A stretch of 64,000 bases of DNA, from NCBI RefSeq assembly GCF_016906535.1, contig NC_057381.1, forward strand, positions 558,001-622,000, read 5' to 3'. Position 1 is the stretch's first letter. Each line of letters begins with the position of its first letter. Source of the stretch: Rhizoctonia solani. Taxonomy: Eukaryota > Basidiomycota > Agaricomycetes > Cantharellales > Ceratobasidiaceae. The notes under the pieces are model-generated. The model was not told where the DNA came from and did no database searches. It saw only the letters and a list, made by a program, of their open reading frames with translations. The translations under genes were made by a program, and so were the position numbers. Shown one piece after another: positions 47,358-59,545 of the stretch.

Positions 47358-49387
47358 TTACAGCTCAACATAGTCAACGAGCCCGAAACCCCCATCAGCC
47401 ACCTTGGCTTCGGTCTTACTCTTAACGCCACTCTTTTCAGCATCGATCACGGCTGTAGACTTGGCGGTCGTGGCGATGACATGCGCAACGGAGCGAGCAT
47501 TCACAAGGAACGCATCCTTGGCCACATTTTCGATAGTGTCACCTTCCAAGATATGACTTCAGCGGACCCATAGAATCGAAGTATAGTAGAATTACACTCA
47601 CAAGCTTGATGATAGCATTTGTCACTACGAGCAAGAAGTAGCAAGGTTACCATCAGATGTGAACAACCGCATTTGCTAACTTACAATGCAACCCCAGCCT
47701 GGCCACCAAACTTGGCCGCCTGGGCCTCGGACTTGATCCCACAGCACCGGTTGCTAAACCACCTACAGGGATATCTCAGTATAAAAACTCAACAAAAAAA
47801 TCAATGGCACTAACCAGCTGGAATACCGGCCTTTAAAAATGCATCGTAGTCGGAGCTCGAAGTGAAAGCGTAGGTCAAAATCATCCTGGAATAGCTTCTC
47901 GAGAGCAGCTGAGCCAGGAGGAGGAGTGACATTGTTAGAGCCAGCAGAATTGTCACCATCGTGGACCGTAGAGGTAATTAGGTGATGCGGTCATGTCGAG
48001 CTATTATACCAAGTGAGCATAATGACATTTATGCAGTGAGGGGCTCGTACGTTGATGTAAAGCGCAATCTTCTTCTTCTCGCATCCGATAGTGAGTCGAC
48101 ATAGTACTGAGATCCACTAAAAATAGATTCCTAAACACGCCAGTTGTGATGAGGAGATGAGACATACATCAAACCAATTTCTGTTCGTATATACGCATTA
48201 GCTGAACCTCTATTTTGTATTCCAGAGTCGACTTATACGCATTAGCTGAACCTCTATTTTGTATTCCAGAGTCGACTTACCCTCGTTCGTCCACCATGAG
48301 AACCGTACAGCGTTCTTGCTCGGCTTGAATTTGGCAACCCGGGCCAGCAGGAACAGAGTCCAAGTGGCCTCCAACGTGGATCACGTTGTTCTGGGCCCCA
48401 CCTACGATACAGGTTAATAAAAATGTATATAAAACGACTATATTGAACTCACAGAGTTTGAGCAATAATGTTCTCGGAGATCACATCTTTCACTAAACTG
48501 TCGACTTTAAGAGTCGCCACAACAGGCCCAGAAGACTCGGATGCGTTGAGCCTTGCAATGAATGGTTCGGCAGCCTCGAGCCCGATCATCACTGTTGGCA
48601 CGCTCTCGCTCACGTTGTACGAGATTCGGCTGGAGATTGGGCCTTGATTTGCAACATTGTTGTAAATGATGGCACCAGCTGCTCCTGCATTCTTGGCCAG
48701 AGTCGATTTAATCGCAAATGCGCACGAGCCGCGAGCAACCAGGGCAATCTAAAGGGGAATGAGCACGCCAACCTGGATCGAGTAGTACGAATCTGACCTT
48801 TCCTACGAGGTCCAAACCAGCATAATCTGAAACATCACATCCAGCACCGGTCACGTTATCTGGCTTGTCGGGAACAAGAACCAAGCTGGCCGTAATGCCC
48901 TCCTTGGGCGTAGCGGGGCTGTACTATACTCTCGTTCAGAACCTTTCAGGGGAACCAATACTTGGGAACTTACACTAAATGCAATAACCTGGCCCTTTCC
49001 GAATACCTTGTCCTCGACAGTCAATCCCTGGGAGTAAATGGTAGACTGAGGATACTTGACGCCCTGGCGAGTAACTTTGTACCCCGAGCGCTTGGCAAGG
49101 TCATACACATAGTCTGCGGAGAGTTGGTATCCCTTCGAACCATAAAATCAATATCTATAAATAAATAAATAAAACGAACGGACCTTGGTCCCAAAGCTTC
49201 TCGTCCCATTCGCACGATCCGCGAACTCTTGCCACTTTTTCGCATGCGTCATGAGTCCATCGATCGTAATCGACTCTTGGTACGCCTTGGACGTGAGCTC
49301 CTTTGGCCAAGGTAGCCAACTAGGAAGAGCCAAGACGTGCTCGGAGCATAGGCACAAGATCGTAGCTGTCGCCGCGAAAGCTTTCAT
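47358..49387 (-). CDS. Secreted M28 aminopeptidase paralogue 2, deleted in catalytic region
   Basis: Close relative of the gene at 42842-44888, in opposite orientation. The signal peptide is MKAFAATATILCLCSEHVLA. Then WPKELTSKAYQESITIDGLM, YVYDLAKRSGYKVTRQGVKY, a PA domain (GAAGAIIYNNVANQGPISSR), and VIHVGGHLDSVPAGPG with the zinc-binding His intact. Directly after GPG the DNA jumps to AKFKPSKNAVRFSWWTNE-coding sequence in another frame: about 52 bp present in paralogue 1, coding the NDNGSGSAA metal-ligand segment, are missing. The later exons (GSQYYVDSLS, NNVTPPPGSAALEKLFQDDF, NVSKDAFLVNARSVAHVIAT) are recognisable but frame-disrupted near 48080 and 47880. One intron has a 44-bp internal duplication. 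Probably a pseudogene or a poorly assembled gene. Confidence 0.8.
48191..48278. repeat. 44-bp tandem duplication within an M28 intron
   Basis: ATACGCATTAGCTGAACCTC onward occurs at 48191-48234 and again at 48235-48278. It lengthens the intron after SWWTNE without touching the coding exons. Confidence 0.93.
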
Positions 49388-50536
49388 CTTCGAGACCACT
49401 ATGGACCGAGAGTGTCGAGACTAGGCTCTACACATTTAGACAAACCCCCTCGAGCAAAACGTTATATATAGGGATGCCAAGACCCCACGTCCACACGTGC
49501 TGCCCATTTCAAGAGATCGTCCCGAATGGCTTGCCAAGGTTCGTACACACATTGAGCGAGTGGAAGCTGGTATCTAGAGCTTGTTCGTCGGGTAGAAGCA
49601 TTAGACCGGGTCCGGGACAGAGTATCGCATGGTCACAGAAGACGCCAAGCAAGGCGTCAGTCGTGCTTCGTCTTGGTTCATTCGCAGAGATAACTTTGGA
49701 TTTCATTCGATAAATATTATTAAGCTTCTTGTTACGTTGAGTGACAGATAAAGTTCGATTATTGGCTAAACATGGTTCGGTTTGTCTAGCCTCTATGCAG
49801 CGGTCGAGAACAGAACCCGGCGCCTATCATCAAAGGCGCGTAGAGTCAGTAAACTCATCCCAAACCGGTCACAATCATAATCCCGGGACCACTGAGAAAT
49901 TTAGGCTCGGATCTTGAATACAGATATCACCTGGTTAATGAGTCCAAGGTACAACCACGCATAAAAGACGACGAGAATAAATATGTATCATATCGCACAG
50001 AAGGATGACAGGAGATAGAAAGAGACCAAATTCAAAATGCAAGTCGTAAGATGAAATCGGGGAGCGTAAAAGGCTCAACGGGGATAGGGCAAGACGAAAA
50101 TACAAGCCTCACGCGCGAACAAGGGAGGAAGCTTGTGAGGCCAAAAAGAGGAAAAAAGAGGAAAGACTACGGAGGAAAAAACAAAAAACCAGACGCTAGG
50201 GGAGGAGTGATATTTAACTACACAATTTGCAGGGTGCGTAAAAGAGATAAATGAGAACATAGGTCAGCGAAAAACGATCCGGAAAAGAAAAAAAGGGGAA
50301 AAAATCCCCGGAGAGCCGCAGGACAGGCATGATAAGACAACCAACAAACAAATCTGGGTGCATCGTCCACAAGTGAAAAAAGGGGCCTGACAAAATGATG
50401 CGGTATATGTATCGACACAGTAAACTAACTCAAACCCAGCGCAGCCACCGACAGCGGTACTCAGACAAAGCAACAAATAAAACCAAAAATCCTCATCACA
50501 ATTGGACGAGTAGATCACCTATCACAAACATCATAA
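49388..50536. promoter_or_regulatory. Promoter of M28 paralogue 2 and intergenic region
   Basis: Near 49460-49520 the reverse strand shows a TATATATAA and CCTTGGCAAGCC-type sequence matching the region upstream of paralogue 1. The rest (49.7-50.5 kb) is purine-rich and noncoding as far as I can see; it is the 3' flank of the zinc-finger gene. Confidence 0.4.
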
Positions 50537-53438
50537 TCAGCATATTTTGATCGACTCGAGTTGTTTCAACTCACCAGCAACAATCTCATTCGCATAGCTC
50601 TCCATATCTTCCTTGTTCTTGTCCTTCCTCGCACGCTTGGGAGCAGGAGCAGGCGTATTGATCACAAACGGACTCGGGGCCATGCTTCGTCCATACTCTC
50701 CCTCAACCGGCTGCTGGGTAAATCGGGAAAGGCGTGTTAGGTCCCCTCTTGCGTTTCCTCACAGGGCTATCTTCGCTCAATATGTGTCTTCCAATATCAG
50801 GCGCAAGACCCAACGCCCGCGCGAGCTCTTCTTCCCCCTCCGCCAACGGAGTCTGTCCAAGAACGAGCGCGGCATGGGACCCAAGAGCAGTGGACATGAC
50901 GGGTGTCGTGAGCGAACGAGTAAGCGCGCCCCGAGCCGGGACACGTCGCATGGGTGTGATATTTGCGATCGGAGACTCGAGCGCAAAGAGTTGTAACCGC
51001 CTCGCGGCAACCTTGGCCGCGTTGGTTCGAGGCGTTTCGGGCTCGCTCCCGTCTCGTCTACGTCCACTGCGACAACGGCTGCCACGAGTTGGGAGTCCAT
51101 GTCGTCCCCGAATGCCTTGCCGAGCACTCCGAATCCACCACGACGATGATCGTCATCAAATGGCGAGAACAAGTATGTCGAGCCGATCGGCCCGGAGTGT
51201 TGAAGGAAAACGTGGGTCCGGGATGTACGGGCTCGCTGGGCGAAACTGATACCGAGGTGGTAGGCACAGGCGAAAGCGGGGACGAAGGTGGTAACGCGTT
51301 CTCTGGCCCCGACGCAGGCTCTCCAGGCTTAGTCAAGGGCTTCAAACGCAACTTTGGCTTAGCACCATCGCTCGAATTCGATGGGAGATCTTGCAATGGC
51401 ATCGCCCGGGGTTCATCCTCCATCTCGTCGATCTCGTCAATCTCATCGTCCCCATCTTCGTCTCCCCCATGGTCTCCTGGCTCGCTGGCTGAGACTCATC
51501 GGCGGCTACTTTGCTCGCATCAAAGCCTTGTGCCGCAAGCCGATCGTTCCGTTGATCCATCCGCTTTTTACTCGCATACCGCTTTTTGCTCGCCAACGTC
51601 CGCTCCCGCTTCTCCATATACGTATTAATCACAGCTGCCTCATCCGCTGCGCGCCCCGATGTAGCATCAGCACCCATAAAATCGATAAGCACAAAATTGA
51701 CTCACGTATCCCCCCCTTTTTTTCTTCGTCACCGTCCCTCGCTTGCCCGCCAATAGGATAACGTGCTTTTGACTGACATGTCGTCTCCACATGCTCCGGC
51801 CATTTGGACCGCCATAGCCGCATTTGCACAACAAGCACCGAATACGCTCGTGTCCTGCCCCAGGTTCCAAATTACGTGGGTACTCGGTGCCCAGCGCCTC
51901 GCGGCCAATATACATATGGGGCTCGAAATCTTCGTATCGCATGCCCTTGAGCGCGGCCGGGTCGTCAATAATAATTACATTGGGGTCGTTTCGATCGGGT
52001 TAACGTATTTGGGTCGTGCGATCCGAGGCGGCAACCGTCGCTCGAGATTTGGCTTTTTCTTTGGCAGGAGCAATATTTCCACCCTCAGAACCGGCAGACA
52101 CTGCCGCAGTACTAAGATTTGGAGGGATTGGAAGTAGGTCGTCGCCGCAGCCAATAACGGCCCAGCAGTGATCGATCTCTCGCCCTCTTCCTCCGCCTTC
52201 CCCTGTGCATCTAAAATCGTGCTTGGTGCCTCCGTATACGTAATTGATCAGCATCTAACCTGCCGCGAAACTAACGACTGTTGTTGGGCAGTACTAAGAT
52301 TTGGAGGAATGGGAAGTGTGGTCGTCGCCGCAGTCAATAACGGCCCAGCAGATCGACCTGTCGCCCTCTTCCTCCGCCTTCCCCTGTGCATCTAAAATCG
52401 TGCTTGGTGCCTCCGTATACGATTGATCAGCATCATAACCTGCCGCGAAACTAAACGACTGTTGTTGGGCATCAGCAGAACCATAGACGGTTGCCTGCTG
52501 GACCGCCAGTTGGGTTCCAAACGTCTGAAATCCCATGGGCTCAAATGCCGGTTGTCCATCTGCACCCGACAGGCCGACCAAGGGCGAAGACTGTCTCGAG
52601 GGGGTAGAACTTTTCATTCCAACCAAGGGACTTGATCGAACGCTGCTGGAAGGTCTGCTTCCGCTCGCCGCGCGCATAGGCGCGCTAGACGTACGATTCG
52701 GTTGTTTCGCCCGTGAGCTGACGCATTCTTTTTCATTCCCCGCTTGAGCTCAAGTGCGCGCATGTGCTGGTCCAAAGCGCCATACGACGGAGAACTGCCG
52801 ACCCTCATACCGGCTCCAGCGCCAAAAACATGGGCAGGACGAGCGCTACCGGTGGATCGAATGGTATTCGTAGGAGAAGAGGAAGGTATGCTGGCCGCAT
52901 CGCCCTCTGGAGATCGGTAAAGTCCGGGGGTAGGCTGCGAATCGATCGCGGTGCCCGAGGACCAGGCTTCAGGCCGGAACGGTTCGGCCTCGTCGACGGT
53001 TGTGGACGTATTTTGTGAGCTAGTTGCGCTGGCAGGATCTTGGGAAAAATCGGCGACAGTAGTAGAGGTAACGACTTGTTGTCCAGCAAACGGAGCAGCG
53101 CCGCCCAAGCGCTCGAAAATCTCGTAGACAGCGGCCGGCATGCCGGGTGGAGGACCAACAGGGCAGCGTGCTCGATGAGAATGATATACTTGGCTCCAGC
53201 GCTGGAGAACGGCAAGCTCGGTGGGAGCAAATGGGACTGATGTGTGGGGGATAGGCGCCGACTGGATCATTGAGTTCGGGGTGAAAAACGGATCGTCGAG
53301 AGAGTCTGGGCGAGCAGGCATTGGCGAATTAGAGCCCTGGCGGTGGGTAAGTATAGAGGGCGAGAGGCGCGTAGACGGATATGCTTTGGGTAACGGAGCG
53401 AATAGTGACCCGGTCGAGGCGCCTGCGTATGGGTCCAT
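50537..53438 (-). CDS. Zinc-finger-like hypothetical protein (possible transcription factor)
   Basis: Large, low-complexity protein of roughly 800 aa. The start is the ATG at 53438 (MDPYAGASTGSLFAPLPKAY). It carries Ser/Pro/Thr-rich stretches, FAPTELAVLQRWSQVYHSHR, LDQHMRALELKRGMKK, then ALKGMRYEDFEPHMYIGREA followed by a C2H2-type pattern: RIRCLLCKCGYGGPNGRSMW then RRHVSQKHVI (two Cys, two His). After it come a basic coil (EKRERTLASKKRYASKKRMD), acidic DEIDEIDEMEDEP, and a conserved-looking end: PMRRVPARGALTRSLTTPVM, EELARALGLAPDIGRHILSE, KRARKDKNKEDMESYANEIV, then AGELKQLESIKIC. Several block joins need frame changes. A DNA-binding role is inferred from the single finger and charged regions only. 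Confidence 0.6.
52109..52470. repeat. 182-bp tandem duplication in the zinc-finger gene
   Basis: A unit starting GTACTAAGATTTGGAGG at 52109 recurs at 52291 (period 182 bp), with small indels between copies. The unit encodes the SYTEAPSTILDAQGKAEEE region, and the copies are not both in frame. Confidence 0.9.
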
Positions 53439-55006
53439 CACAGACGCTGCACTTAGTCTAACAAGAATATATACTACTTATGGTGAGTATACTTGCAGTA
53501 TGTATCTACCCAAGTGGAGGACCTACCGAGGAGCAAGTAGATCACACACAATCCAGAAGACCGCCTCGTGGTGACCGAGGACAAAGTGGCAATCTGCAAA
53601 AAAGAAACGAAAAAAGTCAGTACACATGATCCTTAGCTCAGGAGATGCAGGCAGGAAGACGAAGCGACAACACCCCACAGAAATCCCAAGAAAATTAGAG
53701 CCAGAAATTGCTTGGTCGATATGTGACCCGCAAAGACACTCTCGCCGGCCTCGAGGACAAGATAGTCAGCCGACTCACACGCTGATATGAGCGTGATGCT
53801 ATCACGTCACTATGTATGTTGAATGTTGAATCGCCAGGCGCACCTTGTACGCTGCACAGCGGTTCGCCACGGACAGTTGCCACAGCGCAAGAGACGATAG
53901 TGCCCAAAGCAAGTCCCGCACAGACAGCAGGCCAGCGAAGAGGGAAAGAAGCAAGGATATTGTATATTGCAGGTCCAGGGATGCTGCCCGGCGACCCTGC
54001 TTCACGTGATCGCGTCCTGATTATTTCCAAATTACCCGGGTTCGATTCACATAATCGGATCACCCCACTTGTCAAGACTGGGCCCAATGGTCCACCCTGC
54101 TTTGAGCATTTGGCATAAATTACACTCATTTAGAGCCCAATATCCTCCATATTTGTGCTCCTAGACTTTTGCCCCCCTTTATCCCAGATAGCAACCATTC
54201 AGCCACTGGCAACCCGCGTGGTCCCTTTAGCCGGAGCCGGGGACTACACCGCCACCCGCTGCATCCCGACGACCGAGGTGATCTGCAATGGGCTGGTCAT
54301 GGTAATTTGGGCCTTATTGCACAGCACTGAAACACATGGACCAGAGAACAAGGAGAAGCTTCAACTCTATTTCACAGTGAAAACCTTGGTCTGTATGCGC
54401 TCAAATCGCTGTTCAATTTGTCAAATCGCTTTTGCTGTAATATGTATACTCTTTTCGCACCTCTCTAGAAACAGTATGAAATGTCAATGGTAAAGGAGCG
54501 ACGTGATGAAGATTTTCTTTCTTTCTTTTCACTCCCGGATTCGTCTCTGGCACTCGGGTAAAAAGCCTGCTACATAGCCTTTTCTATTCTTCATCAACTT
54601 TTCTCGCTCTAAAGAATCAAAGCATAAGACACCGGACTTTCACTGCAAAATACATTCTCACACACCCTTATTTACATCAAAAGGAACAATGAGTCACCAT
54701 TAGCACATGAGACATTATGTTTCAGGGCCTTGATTATATAGGCACTATTCGTACAATTTCATCCCTTTATCATATATGAAGGACGCAGAACTGGCCTCCT
54801 TAAACCAAGCACAGAGATTTAGCCTAAATTTCTAGCGCTTGTCACAAAATACTCATGCAGGAATGTGCTAAATTCTCACAAGCGCAACAATCGTCAAGCA
54901 AAACGCACAAATTTCAATATGACGTCATGGCGCTAAAAATGGCCGAGTCGTCTATGGCGCTAGGGGGGGTTGGTGGGCCTATACAGTACCACACCCCTAC
55001 ATTAAA
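53439..55006. other. Intergenic region
   Basis: It contains the promoter of the zinc-finger gene. ORFs on both strands at 53.7-54.1 kb overlap each other and show no family features. GGGTTCGATTC at about 54047 resembles a tRNA T-loop, but no cloverleaf forms around it. Confidence 0.35.
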
Positions 55007-57671
55007 TCACATTGGAAACTCCCTCCTCACGTCCTCCAAAACCTTTGCCTGCCTCCCAGTCCTCCAAGCAAATGATACCAATGTCCTTAAAGTCTTCTCA
55101 TCCGGCTTGATGTTCCCCCTCATATCAATAAACACCACTCGTTCCGCTTCTGAAAACTCGCCCAAACGACAGAGTGTCTCGACCCATGCGGTGTAGTTGT
55201 TGACTGTAAGTTTGGAACCATGTCTTCGTCGAAGCGTGTCCCATATCATTCGTGCCCTTTGAAGGTTTGAGCGTCCAGATCGACCCAGGGCATCAATGAC
55301 GATCGAAGCAGATGCGTTGTCCCATCCTCGATCGCGGATTCGTTCCCAGATTGCGAGGACGCTGTCGAGTGCACTTACACGACCATATGCGAGCATCAAC
55401 GAGTTTAATAGACCTGTGTCGGAGTAAGGTTGGTATCTAATTTCAAGAGCGTGTGTATTCTCTGAATGTGTTCGAGGATATGGGAATTATGTGCACGGGC
55501 CAATGCGGCGGAGGCGACGACGTTTATTGCGCTGTTAGGGAATACCTCACTCGAGGTTGGTTCGAATTCGCCTGGAGGATCGAGAGAAGAGTTCGCATAC
55601 GCCCGAAGAACAGTCGAATATTCAGCTGGCTGGATGACATATCCCGCGCGTTGCATATCTCGCATGATTTCGTAATAGTGCCGCAGGAGGAGGCGCATAT
55701 ACCTCAGTTCTTCGCCCTAATATCGCTTCAACACTAGACAGTTCTCCCCACTGATCCGTTACTCCCTGTCGGAGAAGCTCATCTACATCTCGTGGAATCT
55801 TCAACCCTGCAAAGGCTTTTAAGATGGCGCGGTACTCCCGTTCTCCAAATGAACCCGAGTTGGGATCAATGACGCACGCATAAGCGTATGTCTTGAAAGC
55901 CGCTTCATGAGAGGGTGCATTTTGCATCAAAAGTATCGTAAGAGACGCGAGTGCAGAAAGAGGAGCAGGGGCTGCCGTTTGTCGAATAGCATTGCCAGAC
56001 CGAGGAGTTGTCGGTGCTTGAGCGATCTGAGGGAATTTGATGCCTCGTTGGCGCATATCGGTAAGAAGCTCAACTGCTGCAGTAGATGCGCTTATCCTGT
56101 TTAATTCGTTCCCTACATAGCAATTGAGGACACGTCCATAACATGGAATAATGACCTACCCTTCCGCGAGGCTAGAGCTCTCAACAAAGCAGAGTATGTC
56201 CTGACCGTCGGCCCAGGGACAGTGATAGCGTCCTCTCTCCGCATCCATTTGTCGATATTGGTCCCTTCTTCGCCTTCAGGTCTGTCCTTCTCTTTATCGA
56301 CGGGCCACGCAGCATGTACTACCTTGTATGCCCATAAACGATCGATGATTGGTATGTCCTCCCTCGCAACCACCCGGTCAAGCACCGTGCTTGTCAGGTT
56401 GACCCCACTCTCGGAAGCGGCTGTCCAAACTCCTACAATACCCGTGTCTTCTGTTTCAGGCCCGACTTGTTCTCCGATTCGCTCAATGGCAGCGTCGACG
56501 ATTACGCCCCACGCGAGATCATCAGCTGGTACTCCTATTTCGTTTTCTAGCTTTCTCAAAGTGGCAGGAATGCGCTCGGATAAAGGAAGGGCTCGTAATA
56601 GTCCGGCAAGGAGAACGGAATCCGGCAATCGCCAGCTGCATCGAACGCTCTCAACACCTCATACGGCGCATTCTTGTCTTTCTGGCTCTCCACTCGTCCG
56701 ACATAAACCATAAGAGAGGCCCAGACATGAGTATCTGTTATGTTTTGGGTCCCTACAATCTTTTCAAGCTTCTCCGCTACCTCCTTTCTCAGCTCCTGGT
56801 TATCGGAATTCAATAGGACCTCGAGGGCGGTTGACCAAACGCGTGGCTCCTTGCCCACTGACTCTGGTAATACTTTCAAAACAGCTCCGACCTCTTCCGG
56901 CCTTAAAGCTGCCAAGAGAGCGCACCAGGCTCCAGGAGGCGTTCGACGCCTATGTCTGCCATCTTCTGGATCAATGCTCGAACCTCGTCTGCTGAATTTC
57001 TTCCCCGATCTTCGCTCACAAGAACAATAGCGCATGCGATCAAGGGCCATACATCCGAATCGGGCTCTGGTGGAGGTGCCAGGGTGGTGACGATCTCGAG
57101 TGCCTCCACTGGCTGTCTAAGCATCGCCCGGGCGCGAGCTAGACAGAGGGTATCGTCCCGTGTCGGTTTACGCCCAAACGAAGGTCGCATTTCTGCATAT
57201 ACGCGCAAGGCCAATTCCAAATCTTCGGGTGTAGGATACTTTGCTGAAGTAAGCGTTTGAAGTAGACCGGAAAGATATGCGAATGGATCGTTTTGTATGT
57301 GTGAATCTCCTGCTAGACGAATAATAGTTTTTTCTATGCCATTTCTGGTTAATGTTAAATCCAGGGGATCGATATTGGCGGTTCGGTATGTCACAATGGC
57401 TTCGGAAAGATCTATGTACGGCTTGTGAAGAAGTGCCGATCGGACGGGGGGATTTTTTATCGAGAAGGGCGCGGAGTGTATCTGCAGTGTCTTGTAAGGC
57501 CCGTGAGGGATCAATAGCAGTGCTTCGGATAGAAATGTGACCAAGTGATTGTGATCGAGAGGGTCCATGTGTGGAAATAGAGCTAGCAGAGACCAAAGGC
57601 GCAAGGGATTGCTGGGGTGCCTTCCGAGTTAGCACGGAACGAATAGACATGTGTTCTGCTCCAAAAGTCAT
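55007..57671 (-). CDS. Pentatricopeptide-repeat-like protein, probably mitochondrial
   Basis: Helical-repeat protein of about 860 aa. The start at 57671 gives MTFGAEHMSIRSVLTRKAPQ, which continues basic and Ser-rich as a mitochondrial presequence would. PPR-like helix pairs follow: YPTPEDLELALRVYAEMRPS, ARARAMLRQPVEALEIVTTL, DDLAWGVIVDAAIERIGEQV, REYRAILKAFAGLKIPRDVD, HYYEIMRDMQRAGYVIQPAE then YSTVLRAYANSS, LLNSLMLAYGRVSALDSVLA with IWERIRDRGWDNASASIVID, and MIWDTLRRRHGSKLTVNNYT. The end is LEDVRREFPM. The 35-residue spacing and AYxxxGxxxxA patterns are typical of PPR proteins that bind organellar RNA. At least two block joins (near 57440 and 56930) need frame changes. Confidence 0.75.
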
Positions 57672-58191
57672 TTCTATCAACCAAACAGCGGAATAAACGG
57701 TCTTACCTTTAAATGGCTGTCCAGATTAAAATTGCCTCTTAAGCCAGGAAATCCCGTCAGCTTCCCGAATTTTAAATAATGACCTAGTACTTGAGTAGTT
57801 TTACTACTATTTAGTTAGTGCTCTATGTTGAAGTTTAATGGTCTGGGCGCCCACTGATAATCAATGCGCGGAGGACTCGAAAGAATCGCAAGAGGATCAT
57901 TCAAGCGCAAACTAATTTCATATGACACAACAACAATAAGCGCCGCTCAACAAACAGCTGGGTCCTAATCTAATTGGAAACCAACCTCTGGTGATAATAT
58001 TAATGATTCCAGTAGGGAAGCGTCTTGTGTTTTGCGGAGGTACAAGGGAATACCTACCTACTACTTGGCGTTTTCCTGGCGCTGAACTCGACCCTTTGTG
58101 CCCTTCGTGCGGCCGCGGGATCTGACGAATGTACGAGCCCAAACTAGGTATTTGCTACAAATGACCAGCGGTACATTTCATAGCAGATCGA
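57672..58191. promoter_or_regulatory. Divergent intergenic region
   Basis: It lies between the PPR-like gene (-) and the 109-aa hypothetical (+). No element recognised. Confidence 0.3.
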
Positions 58192-58588
58192 ATGTGGTTC
58201 ACAGAGCATAATAATAACTGGAATGGTGAGTGTTCTTGTATGGTTTGCTTTGAACCACTGCCTTCCATCATCCCTAAGCTGAAGGCGATGAATCCAGATG
58301 CTAGTCTTGTAGCAAGGTAAAGCAACATCGATGTTTAGCTACTCGTTAACATACAAAAATTGACGATAAGAACCACTCCTCAGGACCTCTGGTATCAACC
58401 ATGGCACTCAGTACGGCGCAAGTGAAGGGATTTTCCAAGTCGAAGAATTGATTGCTGGCATAGGGAACGAATTAACGCCATACCTACTTCCAAATGCATC
58501 AGAACAAGCTATATCTAATATTAAATCTGCACGATCAACTCCAATTTTGGCATCGCTGAGGGGGAGTGGAGATATACATCTTGGATAG
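58192..58588 (+). CDS. Two-exon hypothetical protein, 109 aa
   Basis: Found by splicing rather than as one ORF. Exon 1 (58192-58316) reads MWFTEHNNNWNGECSCMVCF, EPLPSIIPKLKAMNPDASLV, A; a 67-nt GT-AG intron (58317-58383, GTAAAG to CTCAG) splits an Arg codon; exon 2 reads TSGINHGTQYGASEGIFQVE, ELIAGIGNELTPYLLPNASE, QAISNIKSARSTPILASLRG and stops at 58588. Both exons stay open in the joined frame and look protein-like. No family or motif recognised beyond a CxCxxC at the start. It could be a remnant of a longer gene. Confidence 0.42.
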
Positions 58589-59396
58589 ATGATTGAAAGG
58601 ATGCATTTTGAAGGGCATTGGCCAAGGAAGTGGGAAGCGTTTCAATCTTTCAATCTTTCAAATAGCTTAAATGGGCAGTTTTAAACATTTGTTTTCCATA
58701 CAAGTATGCTTCAGTAAAATTATCCAAAGAGGGTATTGAATAGCCATACAGTAGACCGATGCCCGGTAATAGCAAGCATGTATTACATAATAAGTTACCT
58801 TGGGTTTATGTTTACCATTGCTTGGCCACAAGACACTGCAGTGAATTTTGGTTATTTGGGCGATTTGCGTCAGTGTAGTAAAATATAAGACTACAGCTAT
58901 CACAGCATATGAGCGACTCTAGTAGGGTAATGGTGGGAAACATGCAACCAGAGATTATTATAGCGGCGTCTATCATGACACGGGGCTGAGGCCAGGACAG
59001 GTCAATAACATCACGGCGTCATTCAGAAGGAAGTGAGACCCACACTTTTCGCGTAAACATCAATATTTGGCTTTTTGTAACATTGTGACACTACTAATAC
59101 CATACAGTCATGAGGTCAATCTCATGTGTATCAATAACATGAGCCATATCCAACGACACACCTTGACCCACATATCTCAACAAGGTGACGACCCACACCC
59201 GTTGTGGAGAACAGTCAGCACATGCTTCCCTCAGCTTTTTATCGATATCATAGGCCGAAGATACTCAACAACTTAGTTCCGGCAAGCTTGATATTCGTTC
59301 GTCACTTATGGGGGAGACATGAGAATGCATGCGCAATTGACAAAACGGTTTAAGATATATCTTTAGGTGAGACGGTAATTACTGGTTGCAACAGTG
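58589..59396. other. Intergenic region
   Basis: No gene recognised. The only notable feature nearby is the 73-bp duplication that begins at 59397. Confidence 0.35.
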
Positions 59397-59545
59397 GCGC
59401 TTGGAGACAAATTGCACGTGTAATTTCCGCGCACAACACGCGTGTGCGGAGCTTACTTTCATTTCACGTGCGCTTGGAGACAAATTGTGCACGTGTAATT
59501 TCCGCGCACAACACGCGTGTGCGGAGCTTACTTTCATTTCACGTG
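59397..59545. repeat. 73-bp tandem duplication containing a CG-rich palindrome
   Basis: GCGCTTGGAGACAAATTG starts at 59397 and again at 59470; the second copy has two extra bases. Each copy contains a near-palindrome, GCACAACACGCGTGTGCGG, and is flanked by CACGTG words. Confidence 0.92.

Noticed and set aside
54030..54060. tRNA-like GGGTTCGATTC T-loop
   Set aside because: The bases either side do not pair into a T stem, and no acceptor, D or anticodon arms can be drawn.
56222..57260. Plus-strand ORFs within the PPR-like gene
   Set aside because: They are antisense to clear PPR-like coding sequence and show no features of their own.
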